NCBI RefSeq assembly: GCF_026410545.1
Contig: NZ_JAPMIT010000003.1
Span: 186,001 to 250,000, forward strand
Source: Microbacterium sp. STN6
Lineage (GTDB): Bacteria > Actinomycetota > Actinomycetes > Actinomycetales > Microbacteriaceae
Direction: 5' to 3'
DNA: 64,000 bases
This document shows, one piece after another, positions 41,658 to 49,748 of the stretch; the stretch's first letter is position 1, and every line of letters begins with the position of its first letter. Under the pieces are notes generated by a model that worked only from the letters and a program-made list of their open reading frames with translations, did no database searches and was not told where the DNA came from. The position numbers were made by a program, and so were the translations under genes.

Positions 41658-42547
41658 CGTCCACCCCTCGCTCGCGCGACGAGTGCAGCGGCGAGCAGCC
41701 GCAGCTTCACGGGAGCCGGCACGCTCACGCGCGTGATCATGAGTTCCTCCGCCGGCATCCTCTCGATGCGCTCGAGCACTTCGGTGAAGAGTGCGTGCGC
41801 TGCGCCGACGGCGCGACGGCACGAGCGAGGCAGCAGCGGGATCGAGACCGCCGCCGCCTGGAGATCTGAGCGGATCTCCGCGACAAGCTCCCTCTTCCGC
41901 GCTCGCGTGATTCCGAAATCGTCGACGTTCGAGAAATAGTGCCGGCCGAGCTGGTTGATATCGGCGCTCAGGTCGCGCAGAAAGTTGATCTTCTGAAACG
42001 CGGCGCCCAGACTGCGCGCACCGCGTTCCAAGTTTTGCAGGCGAACGGGGTCGACAGTGTGGCCGTGCAGGAAGATGCGCAGACACATCAGCCCGATCAC
42101 CTCGGCCGAGCCGTAGATATAATCGGCGAGTTCGGTTTCTGTGAAGGAGATTGCATCGAGATCGGCCCGCATCGACCGGAAGAAGGGCGCGGTCAACGCG
42201 GTATCGATGCCTGTCTCGCGCGCCGTGCACGCAAAGGCATGTACGACGAGATTGGTGCTGAATCCGTCCCCCATTGCCTGCTCGGTCTCCGCCTCGAGCG
42301 CGTCGAGCAGCTCGCGCTGCCGATCCGGCGGCACCCCCGCGCCACGAGCGGCGCCGTCCACCACCTCGTCCGCGACCCGAACGAGCGCGTACACGCTCTC
42401 TATATGCCGCCTGACGGCGCCGTCGAGCAGGCGGCTCGCCAGACCGAACGAGGTGGAGTATCGCCGGATCACCTGCACCGAACTGCGCTGGGCGACGGCG
42501 GTGTACAGGCGGATGCCGTCCGCTCGCTGCCGCTGCAGCACCCTCAC
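41654..42547 (-). CDS. crtB: Phytoene synthase
   Basis: CrtB joins two GGPP molecules to phytoene. The 297-residue protein of the squalene/phytoene synthase family has the first Asp-rich motif DEVVD (VRVADEVVDGAARG) and the second in FLRDLSADINQLGRHYF, plus YCYxVAGxVG-like 'YIYGSAEVIGLMCLRIF'. GTG 42547 overlaps the crtE stop; longer readings into crtE are rejected because the family begins near 'LYTAVAQRSSVQVIRRYSTS'. Confidence 0.93.
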   Translation of the reverse strand: MRVLQRQRADGIRLYTAVAQRSSVQVIRRYSTSFGLASRLLDGAVRRHIESVYALVRVADEVVDGAARGAGVPPDRQRELLDALEAETEQAMGDGFSTNLVVHAFACTARETGIDTALTAPFFRSMRADLDAISFTETELADYIYGSAEVIGLMCLRIFLHGHTVDPVRLQNLERGARSLGAAFQKINFLRDLSADINQLGRHYFSNVDDFGITRARKRELVAEIRSDLQAAAVSIPLLPRSCRRAVGAAHALFTEVLERIERMPAEELMITRVSVPAPVKLRLLAAALVARARGGR

Positions 42548-43623
42548 GACGCCCTCGCAACCGCGCCATTCACGAGCCGCCTGAGGCCGCTTCGCAACGC
42601 CTCGGGAACGTCGTCGCTCGCGAGCGACTCGGCGGCGCGCGACGCGTAGTCGCGCATCATCGACTCGACGAACGAACGCGCCCCGCATTCCTCGAGCAGC
42701 GCCCGGGCGCGGTCCAACTCCGACTCCGCCGCGTCGGGCCGATCGAGCAGTGTCCTGAGCTCGGGCCAGGCGGCAGTGCCCCGAGCGTACGAGACAAGCG
42801 CCGTCGCCTTGCCGTTGCGAAGGTCGCTTCTCACGCTCTTGCCCGTGAGGGCCTCGTCTCCGTAGACGCCGAGTACATCGTCGCGCAGTTGGAAAGCGAT
42901 GCCTGCCAGCCTGCCGTACTCGGCCAGGGCGGTGAGCACGAAGGGCTTGGCTCCTGCCAGCATCGCTCCGGCACGAAGCGGAGAGGCGAAGGAGTACTCG
43001 GCCGTCTTGTTCTGCGTCATCTCGAGAACGTCGGTGAGTTCCGGTACGTCGGCCGCGGAGGCGAACGCCACGTCGTGCAGCTCACCCGCCGCCGTGACGA
43101 ACACGCTCGTGTCGAGCAGATCGAGTAGTGCGCGCCGCGTCTCGAGCCCCTGATCGATGCGCGCAATGAATGATTGAGCCGCGTGCAGCATGAGGTCTCC
43201 AGCCAGCAGAGCGGATGCCGCACCCCACGCCGTCGCCGCGCTCGGTGCGAGCCCACGCTCAGCCGCGTCTCTGGCAAGTGCTCCCGCGACATTGGGCCGG
43301 CCCCGTCTGACGCTGTCCCCGTCGATCACATCGTCGTGCAGCAGGAAGGCCGCATGCAGGAGCTCGAAGGCGCAGGCAGCGGAGACCGCGTCGCCTTCAT
43401 GCTCCGCCTCACCTCCGAGCGCTCGGAATGTGCCGAGCACGAGTGCGGGCCGCAGCCGCTTTCCACCGCTCAGATCCTCGCCGATGGCTCGCCACAGCGC
43501 GAGATAATGCGGGCCATGCGCGACGGCGGCGCGTTGTTGCGTCGCGAGGTAGGCCTCGATGCGCTGCTCCACCTCACCGGCGGCCGAACCGGCGAAAGCC
43601 CTCGCTGCCGCGATCAGTGTCAT
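42544..43623 (-). CDS. crtE: Geranylgeranyl diphosphate synthase
   Basis: The 359-residue isoprenyl diphosphate synthase has GGKRLRPALVL, the first Asp-rich motif LHDDVIDGDSVRRGRP and the second FQLRDDVLGVYGDEALTGKS. It supplies GGPP to CrtB. ATG 43623 is preceded by GAGGAA. Longer upstream reading frames would run into the divergent control region. First gene of the operon crtE-B-I-Ye-Yf/Eb-MMPL; the leader is about 100 bases if transcription starts at the TAGGCT box (43721-43726, minus strand). Confidence 0.94.
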   Translation of the reverse strand: MTLIAAARAFAGSAAGEVEQRIEAYLATQQRAAVAHGPHYLALWRAIGEDLSGGKRLRPALVLGTFRALGGEAEHEGDAVSAACAFELLHAAFLLHDDVIDGDSVRRGRPNVAGALARDAAERGLAPSAATAWGAASALLAGDLMLHAAQSFIARIDQGLETRRALLDLLDTSVFVTAAGELHDVAFASAADVPELTDVLEMTQNKTAEYSFASPLRAGAMLAGAKPFVLTALAEYGRLAGIAFQLRDDVLGVYGDEALTGKSVRSDLRNGKATALVSYARGTAAWPELRTLLDRPDAAESELDRARALLEECGARSFVESMMRDYASRAAESLASDDVPEALRSGLRRLVNGAVARAS

Positions 43624-43719
43624 CGGGGTTCCTCGATTCCGTCTCGATTGCGCCTCGGGCACGCGACTGCGCCCCTCCCCCTCTGGCCCGCCTTCATCGG
43701 AAGCAGAGGTCCACTTCAC

Positions 43720-43776
43720 TAGCCTAGATAGCAAATAGCCAAGTGTGATGTACACCGTACCATCTAGGATGGGCTT
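43720..43776. promoter_or_regulatory. Divergent control region crtE / marR with inverted repeats
   Basis: CCTAGAT (43723-43729) and ATCTAGG (43762-43768) are inverted repeats. CCATC-TAG-GATGG (43760-43772) is a dyad that covers the marR -10 TAGGAT (43765-43770, six bases before the ATG). The left half-site overlaps a TAGGCT box facing crtE. GTGT-N5-ACAC stands between them. This layout would let the MarR protein shut both promoters. Confidence 0.6.
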
Positions 43777-44352
43777 ATGGCAGAGCGGACGTACTCCAGT
43801 CGTACCCTCAGCCATGACGCGATGCTCGACCCCCGTGTTCTCGATCCCGGCCAGGAGCTCGTCAATCACGGCGATCTGAGCGACGACGAACTGGCGCAAG
43901 TGGTTCGCCTGATGGTCGCGTTGCGCGCCTGGCGCGAGGCCGAACAGCGGATCAGCCTGGATTCACGCTCACGGATGCATCTGAACGAGACCGATATGAA
44001 GGCGCTGCGCTTTCTCATCGGGGCGAAGGCGCAGCACCTCCAGGTCACGGCAGGCGCCCTCTCCGACCACCTCGGCATCTCCACCGCCGCGACCACGAAG
44101 CTGCTCGACCGCCTGGCCGCCGCCGGACATATCGAGCGGTCGCCGCATCCGCGCGATCGCCGTGCGCTCACCATCTCGATCACCGATCGCACCCACGAAG
44201 AGGTGCGAGACTCTGTCGGTCGGCAGCATGCCAGGCGCTATGAGGCGGCGGTGCGGCTCACGGCCGAGGAGCGTGAGGTGGTCATCCGCTTCCTCCAAGA
44301 CGTCAGCGGTGAACCCGCTCCCACTGAGCCACCGGGCCCGGCGTCAGCCTGA
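43777..44352 (+). CDS. MarR-family regulator of the carotenoid operon (CrtR-like)
   Basis: The 191-residue winged-helix protein has a MarR core (about 40-180): ETDMKALRFLIGAKAQHLQV, recognition region LSDHLGISTAATTKLLDRLAAAGHIERSPHPRDRRALTISIT. It is divergent from crtE, as crtR is in Corynebacterium glutamicum, where CrtR represses crt genes and GGPP is the inducer; the same role is inferred here. Leaderless start at ATG 43777. Its 3' end overlaps the convergent pyrimidine-dimer glycosylase gene by 50 bases. Confidence 0.88.
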   Translation: MAERTYSSRTLSHDAMLDPRVLDPGQELVNHGDLSDDELAQVVRLMVALRAWREAEQRISLDSRSRMHLNETDMKALRFLIGAKAQHLQVTAGALSDHLGISTAATTKLLDRLAAAGHIERSPHPRDRRALTISITDRTHEEVRDSVGRQHARRYEAAVRLTAEEREVVIRFLQDVSGEPAPTEPPGPASA

Positions 44353-44779
44353 AAAGCGGATGCGCCTCGGGCCGTGAGACAGCCCCCCAGCGGGCGGCGA
44401 CCTCCGGGCTCCGCTCATCCAACTTCTGCTGCAGCCTCGCCCACTCGTAGTCGAGTTGTCCGTCGCTCACGTCGATGAGCGGCACGACGCCCGCTTCGGG
44501 TGAGCTTGGCTGCGCGGTCTCGCCGTCGATCCGCGAGCCGTCGATCCGCGAGCGATCGAACGAGTAGCCACGTGAATCCGCTTCGTCGGCGACGCCATGC
44601 AGGAAGGCCGCCATCGCTGCCATGGGGTCCGCCTGCTCCCGGAATCGCAATAGCTGAGGATGCGCGCGATACCCGCGCGTTCGACCGGCGAGAACCGCTT
44701 GCGCGAGGAGCGCCTCGCGCCATGCCGCGGTCAGCCCCTGCCGGTCGAGATAGCGCGGGTGAACCGACCACAATCGCAT
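44303..44779 (-). CDS. Pyrimidine dimer DNA glycosylase / endonuclease V family (PF03013-type)
   Basis: The 158-residue protein starts MRLWSVHPRYLDRQGLTAAW REALLAQAVL, the signature of the bacterial Pyr_excise family related to T4 DenV, followed by HPQLLRFREQADP and a YSFDRSRI segment. T4 DenV cleaves UV dimers using its N-terminal amine; whether these bacterial relatives do so is less tested. A central stretch repeats SRIDG. It starts four bases after hemD stops, so it belongs to the hem operon, and overlaps the marR end on the other strand. Confidence 0.8.
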   Translation of the reverse strand: MRLWSVHPRYLDRQGLTAAWREALLAQAVLAGRTRGYRAHPQLLRFREQADPMAAMAAFLHGVADEADSRGYSFDRSRIDGSRIDGETAQPSSPEAGVVPLIDVSDGQLDYEWARLQQKLDERSPEVAARWGAVSRPEAHPLFRLTPGPVAQWERVHR

Positions 44780-44783
44780 GAGG

Positions 44784-45557
44784 TCACTCGCCGGCGGAGG
44801 CCACCCGCACGACCGCGTCGATGAGCGACTCGGCCGAGCGTTCGTCCGCGATCACGTCGACGCGCAGTCCCACGGCACGGGCGTCTTTCGCGGTGCGCGG
44901 GCCGATGGCCGCCACAACCGTGCCGTCCGGGATAGGCCCGAGCTGCTGCTGCACCTGCTCGGCCACACTGCCCGACGTCACGAGGATCGCGTTGACACGG
45001 CCGCTCGCGACGTCGTCGACGACTTTCTCGGCGACGGGCACGCCGACCGTACGGTAGGCGACGACCGACGACACCTCGTGCCCGATGCGCTTCAGCCCCT
45101 CGGTGAGCAGCGGCTTGGCGATCTCGGAGCGCAGGGTGAGCACGCGCAGCGGCACGACGCCCTTCGTCGCCGCCTCCCACTCGGCGAGGAGCCCGCGCGC
45201 CGAGTTGTCCTCGGAGGGCACGAGATCCACCTTGTAGCCGGCCGCGACCAGAGCCGCCGCCGTCGTCTCGCCCACGGCCGCGATGCGGGTGGATGCCGGC
45301 ACGCTCGCCCGCCACGCCGACAGGACGTCGACGGTGGTCGCGCTGGTAACCGTGAGCCAGTCGAACTCGGCATTCGCGAGCCGCGAGAGCGCCGCTTCGA
45401 GCGCGGGCGCATCGTCGGTCGGCGCGAAGTTGATCATGGGCGCCACCACCGGGGTCGCCCCGACGGCGCGCAGGTCGGCGGCGACGGTGTCGCCCCACGG
45501 GCCACCCCGGGGCACGAGCACGCGCCACCCGGTCAACGGCTTCTGCGCGGCGGCCAT
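44784..45557 (-). CDS. hemD: Uroporphyrinogen-III synthase
   Basis: HemD closes and inverts hydroxymethylbilane to uroporphyrinogen III. The 257-residue protein shows the bilobal family pattern: WRVLVPRGGPWGDTVAADLR at the start, DWLTVTSATTVDVL, IAAVGETTAAAL, SVVAYRTVGVPV, ILVTSGSVAEQV and VAAIGPRTAKDARAVGL. Sequence conservation in HemD is low, but position after hemC and the pattern agree. ATG 45557 overlaps the hemC stop by one base (TGATG). Confidence 0.92.
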   Translation of the reverse strand: MAAAQKPLTGWRVLVPRGGPWGDTVAADLRAVGATPVVAPMINFAPTDDAPALEAALSRLANAEFDWLTVTSATTVDVLSAWRASVPASTRIAAVGETTAAALVAAGYKVDLVPSEDNSARGLLAEWEAATKGVVPLRVLTLRSEIAKPLLTEGLKRIGHEVSSVVAYRTVGVPVAEKVVDDVASGRVNAILVTSGSVAEQVQQQLGPIPDGTVVAAIGPRTAKDARAVGLRVDVIADERSAESLIDAVVRVASAGE

Positions 45558-46525
45558 CAGGCGGTACCTCCCACGGGCGCGAGATCCGCCGCACCGCGCT
45601 CGAGCAGTTCGTCGACCACGCGTTGCGCCACCTCGTCTGCGGCCTCCGCGAGCGCCGGCGCGGCCATGCTGTCGGGCGTGGCAGCGTGCGACGCGGTGAG
45701 CGTGCGGGTGCCGTCCAGGCTGTAGACGGTGGCCGTGAGAAAGAAGAGCCCGTCGGCGATCTCGGCCGTCGCGCCGATAGGCGCGGCGCATCCGGCCTCA
45801 AGCCCCGCGAGAACCGCGCGCTCGGCTCGAACGATCGCCCTGCTCGTCACATGGTTCACGGATGTCAGCGCCTTCGCCAGTGCGGTGTGGCCCTTCTCGG
45901 CACCCTCTCGCACCTCGATGGCGAGCGCCCCCTGGCCGGGTGCGGTGGGCCAGGCCGAGAGTTCGAGGAACTCGGTCGCGACATCGCGGCGACCGAGCCG
46001 GCCGAGCCCGGCGGCGGCCAGCACGACGGCGTCGAGGCGGTCGTCGGCGTCGGCGTCGAGGCGGGCAAGACGCGTGTCGACGTTGCCGCGTATGTCGACG
46101 ACCTCCAGGTCGCCGCGCGCGGCACGGAGCTGCGCCATGCGACGGGGCGAACCGGTGCCTACGCGCGAGTCGGGTGGGAGGGTACCGAGCCCGAGGCCGT
46201 CGCGGGCGACGAGCGTGTCTCGGGCGTCAGCACGGCGGGGAACGGCGCCGATCGTGAGGCCGGGGAATCCTGCGGTCGGCAGGTCTTTCAGGGAGTGCAC
46301 GATGAGGTCGGCCTCGCCGGCCATCAGCGCCTCGCGCAGCGCGTTCGCGAACACGCCCGTGCCACCGAGGGTGCTCAGCGACTCACGCGAGGTGTCGCCG
46401 TGCGTCGTGATGGGCACGATCTCGACGGGAGCCCCCGCGGCCTTCGCGATGGCGTCGGCAACCACACGGGTCTGGGCCATGGCGAGGGCGCTGCCGCGGG
46501 TCGCGACGCGCAGGGTGTCAGTCAT
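45557..46525 (-). CDS. hemC: Porphobilinogen deaminase (hydroxymethylbilane synthase)
   Basis: HemC polymerises four porphobilinogens. The 322-residue protein has RVATRGSALAMAQT at the start, D81 in HSLKDLPT, the RVGTGSPRRMAQLRAARGDL block and the dipyrromethane-cofactor cysteine C246 in GLEAGCAAPIGA. Normal length. ATG 46525 overlaps the hemH stop (ATGA). Confidence 0.96.
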   Translation of the reverse strand: MTDTLRVATRGSALAMAQTRVVADAIAKAAGAPVEIVPITTHGDTSRESLSTLGGTGVFANALREALMAGEADLIVHSLKDLPTAGFPGLTIGAVPRRADARDTLVARDGLGLGTLPPDSRVGTGSPRRMAQLRAARGDLEVVDIRGNVDTRLARLDADADDRLDAVVLAAAGLGRLGRRDVATEFLELSAWPTAPGQGALAIEVREGAEKGHTALAKALTSVNHVTSRAIVRAERAVLAGLEAGCAAPIGATAEIADGLFFLTATVYSLDGTRTLTASHAATPDSMAAPALAEAADEVAQRVVDELLERGAADLAPVGGTA

Positions 46526-47763
46526 TGGCGCACGCCTGCCGTTTGAGGGGCGTCGGCCTTTCGAGACGGGCGCTGCGCGCCCTCCTCAAGGCGCTCGTCC
46601 GGGCGCTGCGCGCCCTCCTCAAGGCGCTCGGCCGGGCGCTGCGCGCCCTCCTCAAGGCGCTCGTCCGGGCGCTGCGCGCCCTCCTCAAGGCGCTCGGCCG
46701 GGCGCTCGGCCGGGCGCTGCGCGCCCACCGTCTCGTGGTCTGGCCACGGGCCGAGCGCGGTTAGGTGCGGCCGCTCGGTGTCCGGCGTCCCCTCGACGCG
46801 CTCCATGATGAGATCGACGAGTGCCGACACGAACGCGGGGTGCACACCCGGCGTCGGCACCCGCTCAGCCCGCATGCCGTGGCTGGCGGCCGTCTCGCGC
46901 GCCTCGTTGTCGAGATCCCAGAGAACCTCCATGTGGTCACTCACGAACCCGATCGGCACGATCACGACGGCGCTCGTGCCGCCCGCGGCCGCGAGCTCAT
47001 CGATCGCGTCATTGATGTCCGGCTCCAGCCATGGCGTCGCGGGGTTGCCGCTGCGCGACTGATACACGAGCGAGTACGGCAGGCCGGGCGCGGCCTCGCG
47101 TGCGACGAGGTCGGCCACCGCGCGGTGCTGCGCCACATAGGCGCCGCCGGGCCCGAAGCCGGGCCCCGAGGCATCCGCCGCCGTGTTCGGAATGGAGTGC
47201 GTGACGAACAGCACGTGGATGCCGTCACTTCCCGCGCCCTCACCACCCGATCGCAGCCGCGCGACCGCGTCGCGCACGCCCTCGACGAGCGGGGCGATGA
47301 AGCCGGGGTGGTCGAAGTACTCGCGGATGCGGTCGATGCTCACAACGTCGGTGAGCCCCGTAGCCTCGAGCGCACCCTCGAAGTCCTCGCGGTACTGGCC
47401 GACGCCGGAGTACGAGGTGTACGCGCTCGTGACGAGCCCCAGCAGGCGGTCATGGCCGGCATCGTGGGCGTCGCCCACGACATCCGCGAAATAGGGCGCC
47501 CAATTTCGGTTGCCCCAGTACACCGGAAGGTCGACGCCGCGCCCCGCAAGCTCGGCCTCGAGCGCCGCCTTCAGCTCGCGGTTCTGGGCGTTGATGGGGC
47601 TGATGCCGCCGAAGTGGCGGTAGTGGTGAGCGACCTGCTCGAGGCGCTCGTCGGGGATGCCGCGACCGCGCGTCACATTGCGCAGGAACGGGATGACGTC
47701 GCGCTGCCCCTCGGGCCCGCCGAAGCTCGACAGCAGCACGGCGTCATACGCGCCCGCGCTCAC
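46522..47763 (-). CDS. hemH: Coproporphyrin ferrochelatase with repeat-derived C-terminal extension
   Basis: In actinobacteria HemH (CpfC) inserts iron into coproporphyrin III. The 413-residue protein has AVLLSSFGGPEG near 8, VYWGNRNWAPYFAD, the active-site histidine in FVTHSIPN, and 'VVIVPIGFVSDHMEVLWDLDNEA'. The enzyme proper ends near residue 345. The last 65-70 residues are a charged 11-residue repeat, RLEEGAQRPAE/DE, coded by 33-bp tandem units that contain a hairpin repeat. GTG 47763 overlaps the hemQ stop (GTGA). Confidence 0.95.
   Translation of the reverse strand: MSAGAYDAVLLSSFGGPEGQRDVIPFLRNVTRGRGIPDERLEQVAHHYRHFGGISPINAQNRELKAALEAELAGRGVDLPVYWGNRNWAPYFADVVGDAHDAGHDRLLGLVTSAYTSYSGVGQYREDFEGALEATGLTDVVSIDRIREYFDHPGFIAPLVEGVRDAVARLRSGGEGAGSDGIHVLFVTHSIPNTAADASGPGFGPGGAYVAQHRAVADLVAREAAPGLPYSLVYQSRSGNPATPWLEPDINDAIDELAAAGGTSAVVIVPIGFVSDHMEVLWDLDNEARETAASHGMRAERVPTPGVHPAFVSALVDLIMERVEGTPDTERPHLTALGPWPDHETVGAQRPAERPAERLEEGAQRPDERLEEGAQRPAERLEEGAQRPDERLEEGAQRPSRKADAPQTAGVRQ
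46557..46728. repeat. Hairpin repeat amplified into a 33-bp tandem array in hemH
   Basis: A hairpin copy at 46557-46591 (CCTTTCGAGAC, stem GGGCGC, loop tgc, GCGCCC, CTCCTCAAGG) opens four 33-bp units beginning at 46568, 46601, 46634 and 46667, and a partial unit from 46700. Each unit keeps the complete stem-loop. The array is in frame with hemH. Confidence 0.92.
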
Positions 47764-48530
47764 GAAACCACCTCGGCGACATCGTCGACCGAAATGCGAC
47801 GGCCCGTGAAGAACGGCGTCTCCTCTTTGACGTAGAGACGGGCGTCGGTCTGCCGCAGTGCACGCATCAGGTCGACCAGGTCGGTCAGCGTGTCTGACTC
47901 GAGCGGAAGAACCCACTCGTAGTCGCCAAGCGAGAACGCAGCGACGGTGTTCGAGAGCACCGAACGGAACGCGGCGCCCTTGCGGCCGTGGTCGGCGAGC
48001 ATGCGGCTGCGCTCGGCGTCGGGCAGCAGGTACCACTCGTGCGTGCGCACGAACGGGTAGACGGTGAGCCAGTCACGCGGCGGCACGCCGCGCAGGAACG
48101 CGGGCACGTGGCTCTTGTTGAACTCGGCGTCGCGGTGCACGGCCATGTAGTTCCACTCGGGTGCCAGGCCGGCGATGAGGCTCGTGCGCCGCAGCGTGCG
48201 CAGTGCTGCCTGCAGGCCCTCTGCCGTGGGGCCGTGAAGCCAGAACATGAGGTCGCTCGTCGCCTTGAACGCCGACGCGTCGTAGATGCCACGAAGCGTT
48301 ACACCGGATGCCTCGACCCGCTCGATCGCGCGCGCCAACTCGCTCGTGGCGTGCGCCGCGCCCTCACCCGCAGCCTCACTACCGCCCTCGCGCGCCCACG
48401 TCTGCGGGCGCAGCGGATCGCGGCGGAACACGGCCCAGAGCGTGAATCCGGAGAGCGGGACATCGGTGTCGCTGTCGAGTTGAGCAGGTTGTGGTGCGGA
48501 CGCTGCCGCGGCGGCAGCCGGGTTGGTCAT
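47760..48530 (-). CDS. hemQ: Coproheme decarboxylase
   Basis: HemQ (ChdC) converts coproheme to heme b, the last step of the coproporphyrin pathway. The 256-residue protein has the family segments FTLWAVFRR, WNYMAVHRDAEFNKSH, TVYPFVRTHEWYLLPDAERS (the segment carrying the catalytic tyrosine in studied ChdC) and MLADHGRKG with the heme-ligand histidine region, then YEWVLPLESD. ATG 48530 is chosen because GAGGGAGG lies nine bases upstream; ATG 48539 would be too close. Coupled to hemH. Confidence 0.94.
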   Translation of the reverse strand: MTNPAAAAAASAPQPAQLDSDTDVPLSGFTLWAVFRRDPLRPQTWAREGGSEAAGEGAAHATSELARAIERVEASGVTLRGIYDASAFKATSDLMFWLHGPTAEGLQAALRTLRRTSLIAGLAPEWNYMAVHRDAEFNKSHVPAFLRGVPPRDWLTVYPFVRTHEWYLLPDAERSRMLADHGRKGAAFRSVLSNTVAAFSLGDYEWVLPLESDTLTDLVDLMRALRQTDARLYVKEETPFFTGRRISVDDVAEVVS

Positions 48531-48585
48531 GGGTTCCATCCTCCCTCGTTCGTGACGGGAGAGCAAAACGCACCCAGTCGGCGCG

Positions 48586-48825
48586 TCAGCGTCGTCGAAG
48601 CAGCCGGAACGCGGCCCAGCCCGAGGCACCGACCGCCGCGAGGGCGCTCACCATTGCCAGGGAGAACACCACCGGCCGTGTCTGCCGCAGCCGTCGGGCC
48701 GCCGTGACGGCGCGTTTGGGAAGGTTGATGCGGTCCTCGATGCCTGTCAGCGTGGTCGCGAGCGCGGCCCTCGCCTTCTGAACATCGATGGACTCATCGG
48801 TCGTCGTTGTCACGTCAGTGGTCAT
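48586..48825 (-). CDS. DUF3618-type small membrane protein
   Basis: The 79-residue protein has a polar N-terminal half with VQKARAALATTLTGIEDRIN, typical of DUF3618, then basic residues (PKRAVTAARRLRQTRP) and one membrane helix (VVFSLAMVSALAAVGASGWA) with a basic tail. DUF3618 genes stand next to holin-X and YtxH genes in many actinobacteria. Function unknown. It overlaps the preceding gene by 11 bases. Confidence 0.8.
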   Translation of the reverse strand: MTTDVTTTTDESIDVQKARAALATTLTGIEDRINLPKRAVTAARRLRQTRPVVFSLAMVSALAAVGASGWAAFRLLRRR

Positions 48826-49228
48826 ACTTACCCATCCCCCTGATCGCGTTCACGTCTTCCTTCACGCTGCCGATCGTCTTGGTCGGCAGCGGCGGCATAC
48901 CCTTCTTGAACCAGCGGATGCCCACCAGTACCAGCACGATGATGATGATCGCGAGGCCTGCGGCCCCGAGAAGCGCGGCCAGCCAGCCGGGGAACACCAG
49001 CGCGAGCGCGAGCACGCCCGCCGTGATGAGGAGCGCGAGAAGGAAGAACGCGAGCAGTCCGGCGAACGCGAAGAGGCCTATGCCCACTCCGGCATGTATC
49101 GCCTTGGAGACCATCTCGGCCTTCAACTGCGCGAGTTCGGCCTTGACAAGCGCGATGAGCTGAGTGGGCAGATCCTTGATGAGGGTGAGCAGCGAGCGTG
49201 AACTCTTCACCTTGACGTCGTCGGTCAT
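48815..49228 (-). CDS. Phage-holin-3-6-type (holin-X) membrane protein
   Basis: The 137-residue protein starts with an amphipathic region (SLLTLIKDLPTQLIALVKAE LAQLKAEM), followed by two membrane helices (AGVGIGLFAFAGLLAFFLLA ... GVLALALVFPGWLAALLGAA GLAIIIIVLVLVG) and a basic tail. This is the actinobacterial Holin-X family; despite the name it is usually chromosomal and no lysis gene is near. It forms a cassette with the YtxH-like and DUF3618 genes between hemY and hemQ. Confidence 0.82.
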   Translation of the reverse strand: MTDDVKVKSSRSLLTLIKDLPTQLIALVKAELAQLKAEMVSKAIHAGVGIGLFAFAGLLAFFLLALLITAGVLALALVFPGWLAALLGAAGLAIIIIVLVLVGIRWFKKGMPPLPTKTIGSVKEDVNAIRGMGKYDH

Positions 49229-49290
49229 GTCTTTCGTCCTCTTCGTCTCGCGTTTCGTTGCGTCTCGCGTCGATTCGGTACGGTCGTGCC

Positions 49291-49731
49291 TCAGTCGCTC
49301 CCGGTCGTGGGAGCCGACGACGAGGCCGACTTCGATGAGGACTTCTTCTTCGTGCCGGCCTTGGTCGGCGAGGCGTCGCTCGTGGCCGGGTTCTGCACCG
49401 TGCCGGGCAGGGCGTCTTCGTCACGGGAGACGCCGCCACTGCTCGAGGCGCTCGTGCTGTTCGAGACGTTCGTGCCGTTCCCGCCGCCGTTCTGCGTCTT
49501 CTTCATGACGCCGGAGACGGCCTTCTTCGCCCCGTCGACAAGCATGCCGGGCACGTCGCCGATCTTGTCGGCCGCGTAATCCTGCACCTGCTGCACCTGC
49601 CGCTGGATGCCCGGCGTCTGCCACACCTTGTCGGCCGCGGACCTGATCTGCTCGTACCGCTTGCGCCCGGCCCTCGCGCCGAGCACGTAGCCGATCGCTG
49701 CTCCTGTGACGAAGAGAATCTTGCCCTTCAT
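49291..49731 (-). CDS. YtxH-like membrane-anchored protein
   Basis: The 146-residue protein begins MKGKILFVTGAAIGYVLGAR, one short membrane anchor with the YtxH-like GYVLGARAGRKRYEQI motif. A helical stretch follows (about 25-75) and then a long low-complexity tail rich in Ser, Thr, Gly and Lys (SNSTSASSSGG, KKKSSSKSASSSAP). Role unknown; often next to holin-X and DUF3618 genes. Confidence 0.75.
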   Translation of the reverse strand: MKGKILFVTGAAIGYVLGARAGRKRYEQIRSAADKVWQTPGIQRQVQQVQDYAADKIGDVPGMLVDGAKKAVSGVMKKTQNGGGNGTNVSNSTSASSSGGVSRDEDALPGTVQNPATSDASPTKAGTKKKSSSKSASSSAPTTGSD

Positions 49732-49748
49732 GCCTGTCCACCTCTTCT

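Noticed and set aside
46568-46728. Possible CRISPR-like array
   Set aside because: The 33-bp units are directly joined with no unique spacers and are in frame with hemH.
48815-49228. Prophage remnant suggested by a holin-like gene
   Set aside because: No lysin, integrase or structural phage gene is near; the Holin-X/DUF3618/YtxH cassette is a usual chromosomal set in actinobacteria.
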